This document shows positions 46,485 to 58,289 of a stretch of 64,000 bases of DNA, piece by piece (the stretch's first letter is position 1; the number at the start of each line of letters is the position of its first letter). The position numbers and the translations under genes were made by a program. The notes below the pieces were generated by a model that saw only the letters and a list, made by a program, of their open reading frames with translations, made no database searches and was not told where the DNA came from. Origin of the DNA: Toxorhynchites rutilus septentrionalis. Lineage: Eukaryota > Arthropoda > Insecta > Diptera > Culicidae. The stretch covers positions 299,033,614 through 299,097,613 of the forward strand of contig NC_073746.1 in NCBI RefSeq assembly GCF_029784135.1, read 5' to 3'.

Positions 46485-48312
46485 CAAACCAAATCACCAG
46501 CTGTATGGAAAATATTGTATAGGATATTGAATAAGAAATTTTGGTGGTTTATTCGAACCCCTATGTGGTTTGACGTAGAATCTATATTGAAAAACGTACT
46601 TTTTCGTTTATTTCACGCCATTTTCAGAAGCTTCGAGATAAAAATTTGAAAAAACTACTGAATGTGCATCTTACTACGATGTATCAATAAAAATTATCAA
46701 AAAAAAAAAAATTATCAAAAATTGAAGTACTAAAAAATATTGAAATTTTGAAAATTTTTGTTTTGGGATTTCAAGATTCAGTACTACTCTAATTCATATT
46801 TAAATGTGTTCCTACGGCTTTTCTAGATATGTGTGATTTTTTTCAGTGTTGCGCGGTACAAAAACATTTTTTGTTATATTTCCAAATGGGCTGGCTGGGT
46901 AAGGGAGTAAAAAGTGCCCTCAAATCAAATCACCAGCTGTCTGGAAAATATTGTATAGAGCACTAAATACAACATTTTGGCAGTAGTACCATATATTTGA
47001 GTCCTAATATGGTACACTATAGGATCTATGGTGAAAAATGCACCTTCTCGTTTTTTTCACGCCATTCTCAATAGCTTTGAGACAAAAATATGGAAAAGAA
47101 ATACTGAAAGCACATCTTACTAAGGGGTATCGATCAATATTTTCAAACAATTTCTTCATGAAAAAATCAAATATTAAAAAAAATTAAATTAATTTTTATT
47201 TTTATTTTAAATTTCATTTTATTTTTTTTTATTCTGAGATTCAGTGCTACTGTAGTTTATATTCAAATTTCTTCCTACGTCTTTTTTAGGTATATGTGAT
47301 TTTTTTTTCAGAATTTTTAGAGTGTTTTTCGCTGTACAAAAAAATTATGTATATTTTCAGGTATTTCGAAATTTTGAAAGAATTATTACTTTGAGACCCA
47401 CTTTTGCTCTACTTTTTTATTTAAATGTGTTGTTTTTTCCACATGTAGCGTCATTTTTTCATGAAGTTTCAAGAGGATTGCGCGAAAAAAAAATATTTTT
47501 TGGCTTTTGGGCATTTTTAGTTTATTTTGAATTTATAGACCCAGTAGTGCTCTGATATTTATTTAAATTTTGTTTTTTATATGTCTAAATTTTGTCGGTA
47601 TATTTAGAGCATTGCGCTGTACAAAGATTTTTATTTCTCATATCTTGAAATATATGAGATCATCTTTACATCGGATTTAGATGGTTTACCAAATTCATAG
47701 AGCAGTACGATAGAGCTCTGTGAGAAAAAATAAAGTCCTTATGGAAAGATCATTCGGATTAATGAGAAACACTATTAAAAACATCCAAATTATTATTATT
47801 TTTTTTTATTTTAATCTCACAATTGAAAACCACGAATAGAATAAAATAATCGATTTAAAAAAAAATCCCTTACCCAGCCAGACCCTTTGAAAATATAAAA
47901 AAAAATTTTGTACCGCGCAACACTGAAAAAAATCACACATATCTAGAAAAGCCGTAGGAACACATTTAAATATGAATTAGAGTAGTACTGAATCTCTAAA
48001 TCCAAAATTTTTTTTTCCATATTTCAATATTTTTTTAGTACATCAATTTTTGATAAAAAACTTTTTTGATAATTTCTCTTGACATACCGTAGCTTACTTA
48101 CCATACTTTTTTCAAATTTTTATCTCGAAGCTTTTGAGGATGGCATGAAATAAACGAAAAAGTACGTTTTTCAATATAGATCCTACGTCAAACCACATAG
48201 GGGTTCGAAGAAACCGCCAAAATTTCTTATTTAATATCCTATACAATATTTGCCATACAGCTGGTGATTTGGTTTGGGGACACTTTTTACTCCCTTACCT
48301 GGCCAGGTCTTT
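46485..48312. repeat. Foldback core Z inside W (copy 1, left end incomplete)
   Basis: Forward units begin at 46485 (incomplete) and at 46885 (GGCTGGCTGGGTAAGGGAGT), run to a centre near 47640-47790, and return inverted at 47870 and 48312. Unit markers: AAATCACCAGCTGT, AGAAATTTTGGCGGTTTAT, ACGTACTTTTTCGTTTATTT, GTACTACTCTAATTCATATT. The same units, with complete ends, form 52746-56278. Confidence 0.85.
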
Positions 48313-48866
48313 TGTTCATTTGTTCAAATTCCGTCAATAAACTTTTGTTTATATTTTCCCTAGAAAGAATGGCAAGCAATTGAAGAGAGCGTATTTTTTG
48401 GGAAGAATTATCAATAACTCTGAGTGAAGTTGAGATATATACATGTTCTGCATCGCAAAATGTTCGTTTTAGTATGTTCTAAAAATCTTTCGAGGTCAGT
48501 TTGTATGTAGAATTTAAAATATAAAAGTTAACCGTTTTTTCATGGTGACCCTAACGCAACTTAGAAAAAGATGCTATGTTGGTTATTTCAAGAGATAGAA
48601 AAAACTTTGTTCTACAAAGATGTCTCAAATAACTGGGACTACAATATTGTTCAACTATGTTTACCTCTATCCATAATGATAAGAAGTATTTTTTTTTTAT
48701 TTTATCGACAATTTTGGTCACCCTATTTTTGATAACATGAAAATGAGCGCTCTATCATATGTAACAACTTTGTCGAAGACAGTTTTTGTCTAGAGAATAA
48801 CCGTCGAGCTCTAAATGATAATTTCCACTTCAATGCACCTCCTGGACCATTGTGCATTCATTTGAT

Positions 48867-49290
48867 TTCTAGAACGTTCCAGTAAGATCCTTCACTACAA
48901 AAATATTAATGTTGTATGAAAAATTAACTTTTTGTCCTTGGTTATGATTACTTCGAGAAATAACGATCGTACAGCAAATCGATAGACAGTTTGGAAATTT
49001 GAATTCGTTCTGTAGCAGGTCCAACTATTATTTATGCGAAAAAATAGTTTTTTTTGCATCAATCTGGGAAAAATATCAATTGCAGTTCCAGATTCATACA
49101 GATATATCGAATCTCGTAACGACAGAATTAGAAAAAAAAAGGATTTCATTGCTGTGCCTATTTACGCATTCAACAGAAAGTTGGTCTATCGATTCCTGTT
49201 GATGATAACACATTCATTTGACACTATTGTGGGATGCTTTCAAATTATTTCGTTCAATATCGACAATAAAAATGTATTCGTATCAATTTG
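48867..49290. other. Interval with nothing recognised
   Basis: A+T-rich with overlapping short frames on both strands (48895-49149 minus, 48999-49312 plus). No domain and no shared repeat. Confidence 0.35.
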
Positions 49291-51885
49291 TACCGGGTGG
49301 AACCGCCACTAGAAGGCAAATCGATTTGTAACCTTCCGCAGTCCATCATTTCACGGTCACCTCATCTTGGCAACAAGTTTGTCCACATTCTTGCCGGTGT
49401 CTTGTGCGCACCGGAATAACAACAAGCCAACGGAGGAGGGGAAGAACTTCACGAGATGAGTAAGTGAGACCCTCCCCCACTGGGCGATCGGTGCGATCCG
49501 TGATTAACAACAATTTAGTCGTTGCTCGTTGGTCCTGGCTGGGAGACCCGACCAAAACATTGCGCGCACACACATCGACGATGTTTATAAATATTTTCAC
49601 CTTTTTATCAATCATCTTAATTATACACTCATAAATCTCCGTAATGTGTTCCCGGAGTGCGGGCAGTGGGGTCCCGGGGAATGGCTCTCGGTGCGTAGCG
49701 GACAGACCAGATTCGAGACCGGAGCGCCTCGGGGATATATGAATAGCTTGACATGATGATGATGATGGACAAAAAGTCGAACGCAGGCACATTGATAGCC
49801 GGCATCGGTTCGTCCAAAGGAGTCGCCTTTTGTTTCGAGGTCATCACTCAAACCCTATCCCAGACTGGACACGACTGGACACTGATTTTTTGGTGGGGAA
49901 GACTCGCGGTCCCATGTGCGTGACGGATGATGGACAATCATTTATTCGTGGCATCTTTACTTTAGCGATCTCTCCCCGTTCTTTGTCCCTCCCTTTCTCT
50001 GTTGTCGACAAATTTCAAGCGTCGTTTGGTGAACAATTGATGGTATTCTGGGCAATTTCGACAACCGATCGCAGGTAACGGTGTGACGGTTCGATCATAC
50101 CACAACATCCGATGACGGCGCTGTTTTCCAGCGCCCCTGCATCTCTTTCCACATTCCAGAGACTGCAGCCGATGCGACTCCAAACGGACTCATCACGCTT
50201 CATCACGCTGTCAACGAGCTAACGAGACCCGCAGAATGGCAGCGTGGAATTCTGTGCGGAGAAAATATGAAACCCGTCATGTGAGCTATAATTCACCCTC
50301 GACGACTGTCAATAGTTTCCCTTCGCGTGGTCACAAAGTCTCCAGCGCACCGTGGATTCAAATTGTGTAAACAAACAGAATTTCCAGCACATCATCGTGG
50401 CCATCGTTCCCATCAATATCCCGTGGCGCCGGAGGTGAGCTGCTGCACATCTGCACATCTGTCGCTTACGAGAAATGACTGCGCCCAGGGCTAATCCTCG
50501 ATCACAGCATCCGTGAAGACTCGCATCAATTATCAACATTGTGAGTGTTGTTGTTCCGTGGACTTGCAAGCAATCGAATTGACAATCAAGACAACTTACA
50601 ACCCTCGGCGTAATTATTCTCCCTTCCGGAGACACTCAACTCCTGCCGGGGGCAATCTACCGATATTCAAATCACAGGGAACGTCCCTCATCCGAGTTTC
50701 ACGCTTCCCAGCTCGACAGGAATTGTCCTTTCCACCAACGATCGACCATTTTGAACCCGGGCTTGAATGGCTTCCCGAGAGACAATTTCGCTCCGTCAGG
50801 TCTGGAAACCGGTGCACTCGACTTCCATTGTCACAACATCTGGCGTTTCCCTTCGCCATCCACACTCGGGAAGATGGCTGACAGAGGAGCCGTTTTGTGT
50901 CGATCGGAGGATGATGACAAAGATTTTCATTATGTGTTCTGTCCCTCTCTCCCTCCCATCTCGTTGTTGGCTAAATCTCGGATTTCAGCCGGAACATCTT
51001 CATATGCTTTGAGTACTCATTTTCATGTTTTTTTTTTTGCATCACGAACAATCCCTCCGATGTAATCCCGAAAGGTAGGCCCGGTTTTACGCATGAATTG
51101 ACGCATCATGGTCCTTTCATTTTTTTTGTTGTTGATGTGCTCTAACAAGAGGACGATGATATTGCGTGCGGAGTGACAGTTACATCAAAATTTTACCATC
51201 CCCCGGTTGCTCAATGTGGTGGCGGGGCGGGACCTCTGTCGAGGGGGAGGAGGACACAAACACAAATCGGTCCTTTCGGGATGACGCAGGTAATAGATTC
51301 GTTTCGATAGTTTTTCCATTGCCGCCGTGGCTCCTAGAATCGATTACTACAGTGGGAATCGGGAAAGCTGTCTTTTCTCGGGAGGACCTTTGAAATCGAG
51401 AAACAGCTCTGAAAACGGGGATGAAAGCCGGCCGGAGTGGATCGATGACAAGCGAACAGAGCCGGCAGCAGTTGTTGCGCGGGTTGTTATTTGCGCTCTG
51501 TCGATGAAGAATGCACGGAGATAATGGGAAGGAAGTGCAATCATTATTGCCGGAGATGCTAGACCAACAAAGGCTTCTCGAGAACTGCAATGGAAGGGAA
51601 ATGAAGTGTGATGCATTCGTTTAATTGGTCCAATGGATTAGGACTGCATTGTTGGGCAATGTGTTCAGCGAGCGTATAGTTCGAAAGAATTTCTGAACAA
51701 TTGACGCTTTTTCAATCCGCAGATGGGATTGATGTGATTATGTCGAACTGCAATATAATTTGAGCACACTCGATAGACAATAACCTCTCGAGAGAACATA
51801 ACTAATCATACGGAGAAATAAAAATCCAGGAAGCATGCAATTCTTAATTAAATTTATTTTATAGATAATAGTCCACTTCCGATAT
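49291..51885. other. G+C-richer low-repeat interval, no supported gene
   Basis: No mobile element recognised. Many short overlapping frames on both strands lack domains, and none shows paired splice sites that I trust. Notable bits are a CATCATCATCATC run near 49755 and poly-T at 51027-51040. As with 37.4-39.7 kb, this may be host non-coding or regulatory sequence. Confidence 0.45.
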
Positions 51886-52745
51886 TTAACACTAGAACTA
51901 CCCAAACGTCGGTGTATACCTAGTTCTACCGCACCCGTCAAATTGACGGATTTCTGATAAGCGCTTTTGTTGTACTTTTTGACTTAGTTTATGTTAATGA
52001 AAGAATGTGTTTTGACAAAACCAATATTTAATATAACACTTCATATGTTTATAATAAAAAAAAAAACAAAAACGGTTTATATTTACATTTATATGTCTAC
52101 AAAAACATGTTATTCTGGATAAACACTTGCCACAAACGTATTTGTTGCATGTATTGCAAGTATACATCGCTCTGTTTTTGTTGTACGATTGTATTTGGTA
52201 AGATTTTAGTTCTTGAGGTCTTATAGTTGAGTTTTGTGTAGTACAATCCATTTGTTTGGTTGTTTATTGAAGGAAGCTTGTTCTCTGCAGCTTTTATATT
52301 CATTGGAAAGTTCTTCTGCTAATTGAAACAAAATAATCTTTGCATAAAATCCACGAATTGATTGCAGCCAAGTCCAAAATATTGTAGAACATTTTCAATG
52401 GCCATCTACGAGACCCTGTGCTTTTACGCTATATTAGCGTGCCATCTGGTCAACTACATCTACTCCAAACTTGGTTTTATTGTAAAACGATACAATTTCA
52501 GGTATTTGTTTTCTATTGGAATCTATTTTCACCGATCTATGCTTAAAGCTAAGAAGCAGTACTTTTTTGCGAGTTCCATATTTGTAACAAAAATTCCGAA
52601 CCTGTCCGATTTATTTGGGATATACTGCAGAAATCTGCATCTTGCCTTTGTAAAAACACTTGCTCGTCTATTGTTTTATTTTGATCAGGTTTGTTACAAG
52701 CTTGGCTGTTTTCAATGAATGATTTCCACGTTTCAGAAACTAATC
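51886..52745 (-). pseudogene. piggyBac-like transposase, C-terminal part, with terminal repeat
   Basis: TTAA at 51886-51889 is followed by CACTAGAACTACCCAAACG and, ~45 bp on, CGTCAAATTGACGG, a piggyBac-type end. The transposase reads inward on the minus strand. From its upstream side: GLVSETWKSFIENSQACNKP, NKTIDEQ (the conserved TIDEQL acid region), then after shifts CRFLQYIPNKPDKFGIKIW-like pieces, RRWPLKMFYNILDLAAINSW and, at the C-terminus, RAMYTCNTCNKYVCGKC, the Cys-rich zinc finger of piggyBac transposases. The upstream part continues at 56279, on the other side of foldback Z. Heavily frameshifted. Confidence 0.88.
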
Positions 52746-53486
52746 CAAAGGGCCAGGCCGGGTAAGGGAGTAAAAAGTGCCCCCAAACCAAATCACTAGC
52801 TGTATGGCAAATATTGTAAAGGATATTAAATAAGAAATTTTGGCGGTTTATTTGAACCCCTATGTGGTTTGACGTAGGATCTATAGTGAAAAACGTACTT
52901 TTTCGTTTATTTCTCGCCATCCTCAAAAGATTCGAGATAAAAATTTGAAAAAAAATATTGAATTTGCATCTTACTACGGTGTATCAAGAAAAATTATCCA
53001 AAAAAAATTCATCAAACATTTTAGTACTAAAAAAAATTTTGAAATTCTGGAAATTTTTTTTATTGGGATTTAGAGATTCAGTACTACTCTAATTCATATT
53101 TAAATGTGTTTCTATGGCTTTTCTAGATATGTGTGATTTTTTTCAGATTTTTGTCAGTGGTACATCGTCTGGCTAGGTAAGGGAGTAAAAAGTCCCCCAA
53201 ACCAAATCACCATCTGTATGGCAAATATTGTATAGGATATTAAATAAGAAATTTTGGCGGTTTATTTGAACCCCTATGTGGTTTAACATAGGATCTATAT
53301 TGAAAAACGTACTTTTTCGTTTATTTCACGCCAGACTCAACAGATCCGAGATAAAAATTTGAAAAAAATACTGAATGTGCATAAAACATAAAATAAACAT
53401 AAAAAAAAAAATTTCATCAAAAATTTTGGTACTAAAAAATATTGAAATTCTGAATTTTTTTTTTGGGATTTAGAGATTCAGTACTA

Positions 53487-53916
53487 CAGGGAAACTTCGA
53501 TACAACGTACCCTCGTTATAACGTACCCTCGATATAACGTCACTCGATATAACGTACACATTATCAATGTCCAAAAAAATATTTTCTTTATATTTTTTTT
53601 CTGAAAGAGCAATAAATTATCTGTATTTTGATACTAAAGTTTGTATTGTAACTTGAACCAATCCCGAAATACAACTGTTTTTTGATTCCGGATTCTAAAT
53701 GAATCAATCATCAATCAACAGAACGAAGGGAAACATCATGAGAAAAGTTGGCTTCGTCTTCTTATTGATTTGATTCATCAACCTTACTCAAACAGCAACA
53801 CAATAAAGTAATATAAGGTACGTTTCAGAGTTCTTTATTATGCTTCGATATAACGTAAAATTCGATACAACGTACAATTTTCAAAGTAAAATGTACGTTA
53901 TATCGAAGTTACCCTG
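53487..53916. mobile_element. Tigger-like MITE, copy 1 (430 bp)
   Basis: The ends CAGGGAAACTTCGATACAAC and complement CAGGGTAACTTCGATATAAC are inverted and flanked by TA (53485-53486, 53917-53918). Subterminal GTAC.CTCG.TATAACG repeats lie inside both ends. The empty site GATTCAGTACTACTCTAATT is present in the other Z units (46785, 53077). A second copy in inverse orientation is at 63142-63587. Confidence 0.93.
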
Positions 53917-55589
53917 TACTCTAATTCATATTTGAATGTGCTCCTACGGCTTTTATAGATTGATAAATATCTTCAAACAATTTTTTCATTTAATAATAAA
54001 AAAAAATAAATACACAGTACAAAAAAATGTTATAGATTTTCTGGCATTTCGAAATTTTGAAAAAAAATATAACTTTGACCCACATCTGCTCAAATTTTAA
54101 TTTAAATGCGTTCGTATGTGTCTTTTTTCTACATGTGGCGTAATTTTTCCTGAATTTTTAAGAGCAAAAATAATGTTATTTATCGTCTGCATTATTTTTT
54201 TTTATTGAAATCGATGTTCTTCTCATTAATCCGAATGATCTTTCCACAAGGACTTAATTTTTTTTCTCACAGAGCTCTATCGTTCTGCTGACTCCTATGA
54301 ATTTGGTAAACCATCTAAATCCAATATAAAGATAATCTCATATATTTTAAGATGCGAGAAAAAAAGTTGTACAGCGCAATGCTCTGAATATTCCGACAAA
54401 ATTTAGACATATGAAAAACAAAATTTTAAAAATATTAGAGCAGTTATGGGTCTCTAAATTCAAAATAAATTAAAAATGCCCAAAGGTCAAAAAAACAATT
54501 TTTTTTCGCACAATCCTCTTAAAAATTCAAGAAAAAAATACGCTACATGTGGAAAAAACAACACATACGAGCACATTTAAATAAAAATTAGAGTAAAATT
54601 AGATCTCAGAGTAATATTTTTTTTCAAAATTTCGAAATGCCTGAAAATATATATTTTTTTTTGTACCGCGAAAAACACTCTAAAAATTCTGAAAACAAAT
54701 CACATATACCTAAAATAGACGTAGGAAGAAATTTGGATACAAACTAGAGTAGTACTGAATGTCAAAATAAAATAAAATAAAATTTAATTTAAAATAAAGA
54801 TAAAAATTAATTTAAAAATTTTTTTAGTGTTTGATTTTCTGATGAAAAAATTGTTTGAAAATATTGATCGATACACCTAAGTAAGTACTTTCAGTTTTTT
54901 TTTTTCATATTTTTGTCTCAAAGCTATTGTGAATGACGTGAAAAAAAACGAAAAGGTGCCTTTTTCACCATAGATCATATGGTGTACCATATAAGGACTC
55001 AAATATATGGTACTACTGCCAAAATGTTTTATTTAGCACCCTATACAATATTTTCCATACAGCTGGTGATTTGGATTGGGGGACTTTTTACTCCCTTACC
55101 CAGCCAGACTATTTGGAAATATAAAAAAAAATTGTTGGTACCGCGCAACACTGAAAAAAATCTGAAAAAAATCACACATATCTAGAAAAGCCATAGAAAC
55201 ACATTTAAATATGAATTAGAGTAGTACTGAATCTCTAAATCCCAATTTTTTTTTTCAAAATTTCAATATTTTTTTTAGTACTAAAAATTTTTATTAAATT
55301 TTTTTTTTGATAATTTTTATTGATACATCGTAGTAAGATGAACATTCAGTTTTTTTTTCAAATTTTTATCTCGAATCTTCTGAGGATGGCGTGAATTAAA
55401 CGAAAAAGAATGTTTTTCACTATAGATCCTACGTCAAACCACATAGGGGTTCAAAGAACCCGCCAAAATTTCTTATTTAATATCCTATACAATATTTGCC
55501 ATACAGCTAGTGATTTGGTTTGGGGGACTTTTTACTCCCTTACCTAGCCAGACGCTTTGGAAATATAAAAAAAAATTTGTTGTACCGCG

Positions 55590-55871
55590 ACTTAAAATAA
55601 ACGGGTACGGGATTACTTTTTAAAAAATGATGTATTCCATTTGACGGTCAAACTAAGACTAACTTTATTCTTCTCTTAATGCTAACAAGATCGTTTATCA
55701 GCTAAACCCTAAATATGACAACTCAGCACCATGCGGGCGGGCCTCGGATGATGTTTATTTTATGATCACGCTTCCAATTCCTTCGCTAGCGGATCCGATG
55801 TTTTGTTTATCAGCCAAGCAGCATAATATTCGCCTGGTCTGCAAATTCCATGCGATGCTCGATCGTTAACT
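55590..55871 (-). mobile_element. Possible solo LTR (282 bp) with CGCG duplication
   Basis: It interrupts the Z sequence GTACCGCG|CAACACTG, leaving CGCG on both sides (55586-55589 and 55872-55875). On the minus strand it runs from AGTTAACGATCGAGCATCG to CCCGTTTATTTTAAGT and contains AAGAATAAAG, a plausible polyadenylation signal. A 4-bp duplication, the length and AGTTAA/TTAAGT ends fit a Ty3/gypsy-type LTR left by recombination, but the terminal inverted repeat is imperfect and no internal gag-pol exists here to confirm it. Confidence 0.5.
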
Positions 55872-56278
55872 CGCGCAACACTGAAAAAAAATTTGAAAAA
55901 AATCACACATATCTAGAAAAGCCGTAGAAACACATTTAAACATGAATGAGAGTAGTTCTGAATCTCTAAATCCCACATTTTTTTCAAAATTTCAATATTT
56001 TTTTTAGTACTAAAAATTTTTATGATTTTTTTTTGATAATTTTCCTTGATACATCGTAGTAAGATGCAAATTCAGTATTTTTTTCAAATTTTTATCTCGA
56101 ATCTTTTGAGGATGGCGAGAAATAAACGAAAAATAATGTTTTTCACTATAGATCCTATGTTAAACCACATAGGGGTTCAAATAAACCGCCAAAATTTAAT
56201 AATTTTTTAATATTCTCTACAATATTTGCCATACAGTTTGGGGGCACTTTTCACTCCCTTACCCGACCAGGCCCTTTG

Positions 56279-56448
56279 TCAGTTTGTAATCTCATGATTT
56301 CTGAAAATCGAGTTCTGCACATCGTCTCGTGAAAAAAAGATGGTCCCCATTTTTTTGGACACATTTTTTTTAATCTCTTGGTTTTGCAAAATCAAAGAGA
56401 AAAGAGTCAGTTCAAATAACTGCTTATTGTGACATACTACAATGCACA
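56279..56448 (-). pseudogene. piggyBac-like transposase, upstream piece beyond foldback Z
   Basis: The minus frame reads GPSFFHETMCRTRFSEIMRL up to the edge of Z, matching the F.ETMSR.RF..I.R segment near the start of the piggyBac DDE domain. It lies in the same orientation as, and upstream of, the piece at 51886-52745. The ~20 residues expected between the two are missing, so Z insertion was accompanied by loss of sequence or the gene was already deleted there. The N-terminal part is cut off by repeat W at 56449. Confidence 0.7.
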
Positions 56449-57625
56449 ATGGTCCAGGAGGTGCATTTGAGTGGAAATCAGCATACAGAGCTCGACAATT
56501 ATTCTTTAGACAAAAACTGTCTTCGACAAAGTTGTTAAATATGATAGAGCGCTCATTTTTATGTTATCAAAAATAGGGTGACCAAAATAAAAAATAGGGT
56601 CGATGAAATAAAAAATATAATTTTCTTATCTTCATAGATAGAAGTGAAAATAGTTCGACAATGTTGTAGGCCTAGTTATTTGAGATAACTGTTTTCTTGC
56701 CCTAACTTATAGAACATACTAATACAAACATTTTGCGATGTAGAGCTCGTAACTCCACTCAAAGTCATTGATATTTCCTCCCAAAAAATACGCTCTCTTC
56801 ATTTGTTTGTCATTCTTTCTGGGGCAAACATAAATAAAATTTATTGACAGCATTTGAAAGAGCATATTTCACTCTACAAAAAGTGTGATTTTGAAAACTA
56901 TGTTATTTTTTTGTTTGAGTAAATTAAAATTGAAATCATGAATTATTGAGTGAAAACCCATCAATAACTTTGAGTAGGATCATAATATTGATAAGTTCTG
57001 CACCGCAAAGTGTTGGTCTTGATAAGCTCTCAAAGTCGTACGAATACAGTTTTATTATAAAATTTGAATTATAAAAGTTAAAGCAGAAAAGTTCTTTTTT
57101 TTATGGTCGTCCTAATGAAACTTAGAAAAAAAGCGCTGAATCGATTATATTAAAAGATATATAAAAGCTTCATTCTATAAAGTTGATTAAAATAATTGAG
57201 GCTATAACATTATCGAGCTATATTTATCTCTATCAATAAAGATAAGAGAGTTATATTTCTTATTTCATCGACAATGTTGGTTGCCCTTTTTTTGATAACA
57301 TAAAAATGAGCGCTCTATCATATGTAACAACTTTGTCGAAGCCAGTTTTTGTCTAAAGAATAAATATCACCAACAAAATTGTTTTTATCGCTTTCAATCT
57401 AAGCTGCATTACGGTAACCATGAGAAAACGTAATCCTGCTCAAAGTTAATGATGGCTTCCAACCCAAAAACTCATTATTTCAAATTTAATTTACTCAAAC
57501 ACAAAAAAAAAACATAGTTTTGAATATCACATAATATACAGAGTGAAATTTTTTCTTTCAAATTCCGCCAACAAACATTTTTTATGTTTGCCCCAGAAAG
57601 AATGACAAACAAATGAAGAGAGCGG
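56449..57625. repeat. Foldback complex W, copy 2, partial
   Basis: Begins TGCACAATGGTCCAGGAGGT and follows the W arm (GACAAAAACTGTCTTCGACA at 56512; CTGCACCGCAAAGTGTTGGT at 56998), then turns back inverted (CATATGTAACAACTTTGTCG at ~57325) to end near GAATGACAAACAAATGAAGAG at 57600. It lacks core Z and the insertions of copy 1, and supplies the empty sites for two of them. Confidence 0.75.
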
Positions 57626-57777
57626 AAATGAACAGTCATATACATAAACACATCCAACTATAATATTTGTATCGACAGTTGATATCATTAGGTGTCAGAC
57701 TAAAATGTCCCCAGCATGTAAATTGATATCGAACCTACGAATACGAATACTACCTTCGATTGATTATGTTTTGACAT

Positions 57778-58130
57778 TTGGAAACACAACATTTGCGTTT
57801 GGTGCTTATATGTTACGTCCGTATTGTTTTCGAGCCGTTTCATTTGAATAAATTGAAAATCCAGTGTTCAACAATTCCTTGGTACTTTGGTAAAGCCGTC
57901 GTTGTTTTTGATCGAGACTTGAAGTTACAATTCACCAGCAAAGCTAATAAAGCTGAGGAAATTGAGTTTGCTCGGGATCATACAGATAAGCTACCTGAGT
58001 AACAGATGAAACTTCTGAGGACTGTTAATCCATATTTTAACTTTTCAACAAGAAAGGGACTGTACGATTATGGCGCAAACTGGGAGAAGAGCTTCAGGAA
58101 CGGGATATTCAAGGCCAGTGGCGTCGAGTG
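57778..58130 (+). pseudogene. Unrecognised decayed coding segment
   Basis: One frame gives GKAVVVFDRDLKLQFTSKAN and KAEEIEFARDHTDKLPE, then a TAA (58000-58002), and continues in the same frame with QMKLLRTVNPYFNFSTRKGL, YDYGANWEKSFRNGIFKASG to a TGA at ~58131. The residue composition is that of a real protein and the frame is open but for one stop over ~350 bases in A+T-rich surroundings. I do not recognise the family. Downstream, 58128-58290 keeps protein-like frames and ends near a donor-like AAC|GTAAGT at 58277-58285. Confidence 0.45.
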
Positions 58131-58289
58131 AAGCTTTCGCGCCAGGGGCGGAAGAGACTCCCGCCACAAAAAGGAATCCATCATATTTCTTCATTTTATT
58201 CATACAACTTTGGTTCATTCTGCAACCCTAAAATCGTGTACCCGGGAGCAGAAGGCTCTTCTTACAGTGCATTTTTAAACGTAAGTTTA

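Larger units (their letters stand above)
43986..48866. mobile_element. Foldback complex W, copy 1, with inverted arms
   Basis: The left arm starts TGCACAATGGTCCAGGAGAT and contains AGAGCTCGACGG, GACAAAAACTGTCTTCG and CATATGATAGAGCGCTCATT; the right arm (48320-48866) carries the same motifs inverted and ends with GGACCATTGTGCA. Arms of at least 450 bp are recognisable. Between them lie a TA MITE (44436-44813), a LINE-type insertion (45055-46037) and a copy of foldback core Z (46485-48312). It is A+T-rich and without coding capacity. The target duplication was not resolved. Confidence 0.8.
52746..56278. mobile_element. Foldback element Z, copy 2, complete, ~3.5 kb palindrome-like
   Basis: The left end CAAAGGGCCAGGCCGGGTAA is the inverse of the right end (complement CAAAGGGCCTGGTCGGGTAA). 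Two ~415-bp units in tandem (52746, 53166) are followed by a second unit type (~53930-54230), a centre near 54230-54350, then the same units inverted (54400-56278). The centre (TAATCCGAATGATCTTTCCA) is in the opposite orientation to that of copy 1. Z carries a Tigger-like MITE and a solo-LTR-like insertion, and it splits a piggyBac transposase gene. There is no coding sequence. Confidence 0.85.

Noticed and set aside
49346..51616. Several 70-136 codon frames on both strands
   Set aside because: Mutually overlapping, no domain or consistent frame; treated as chance frames.
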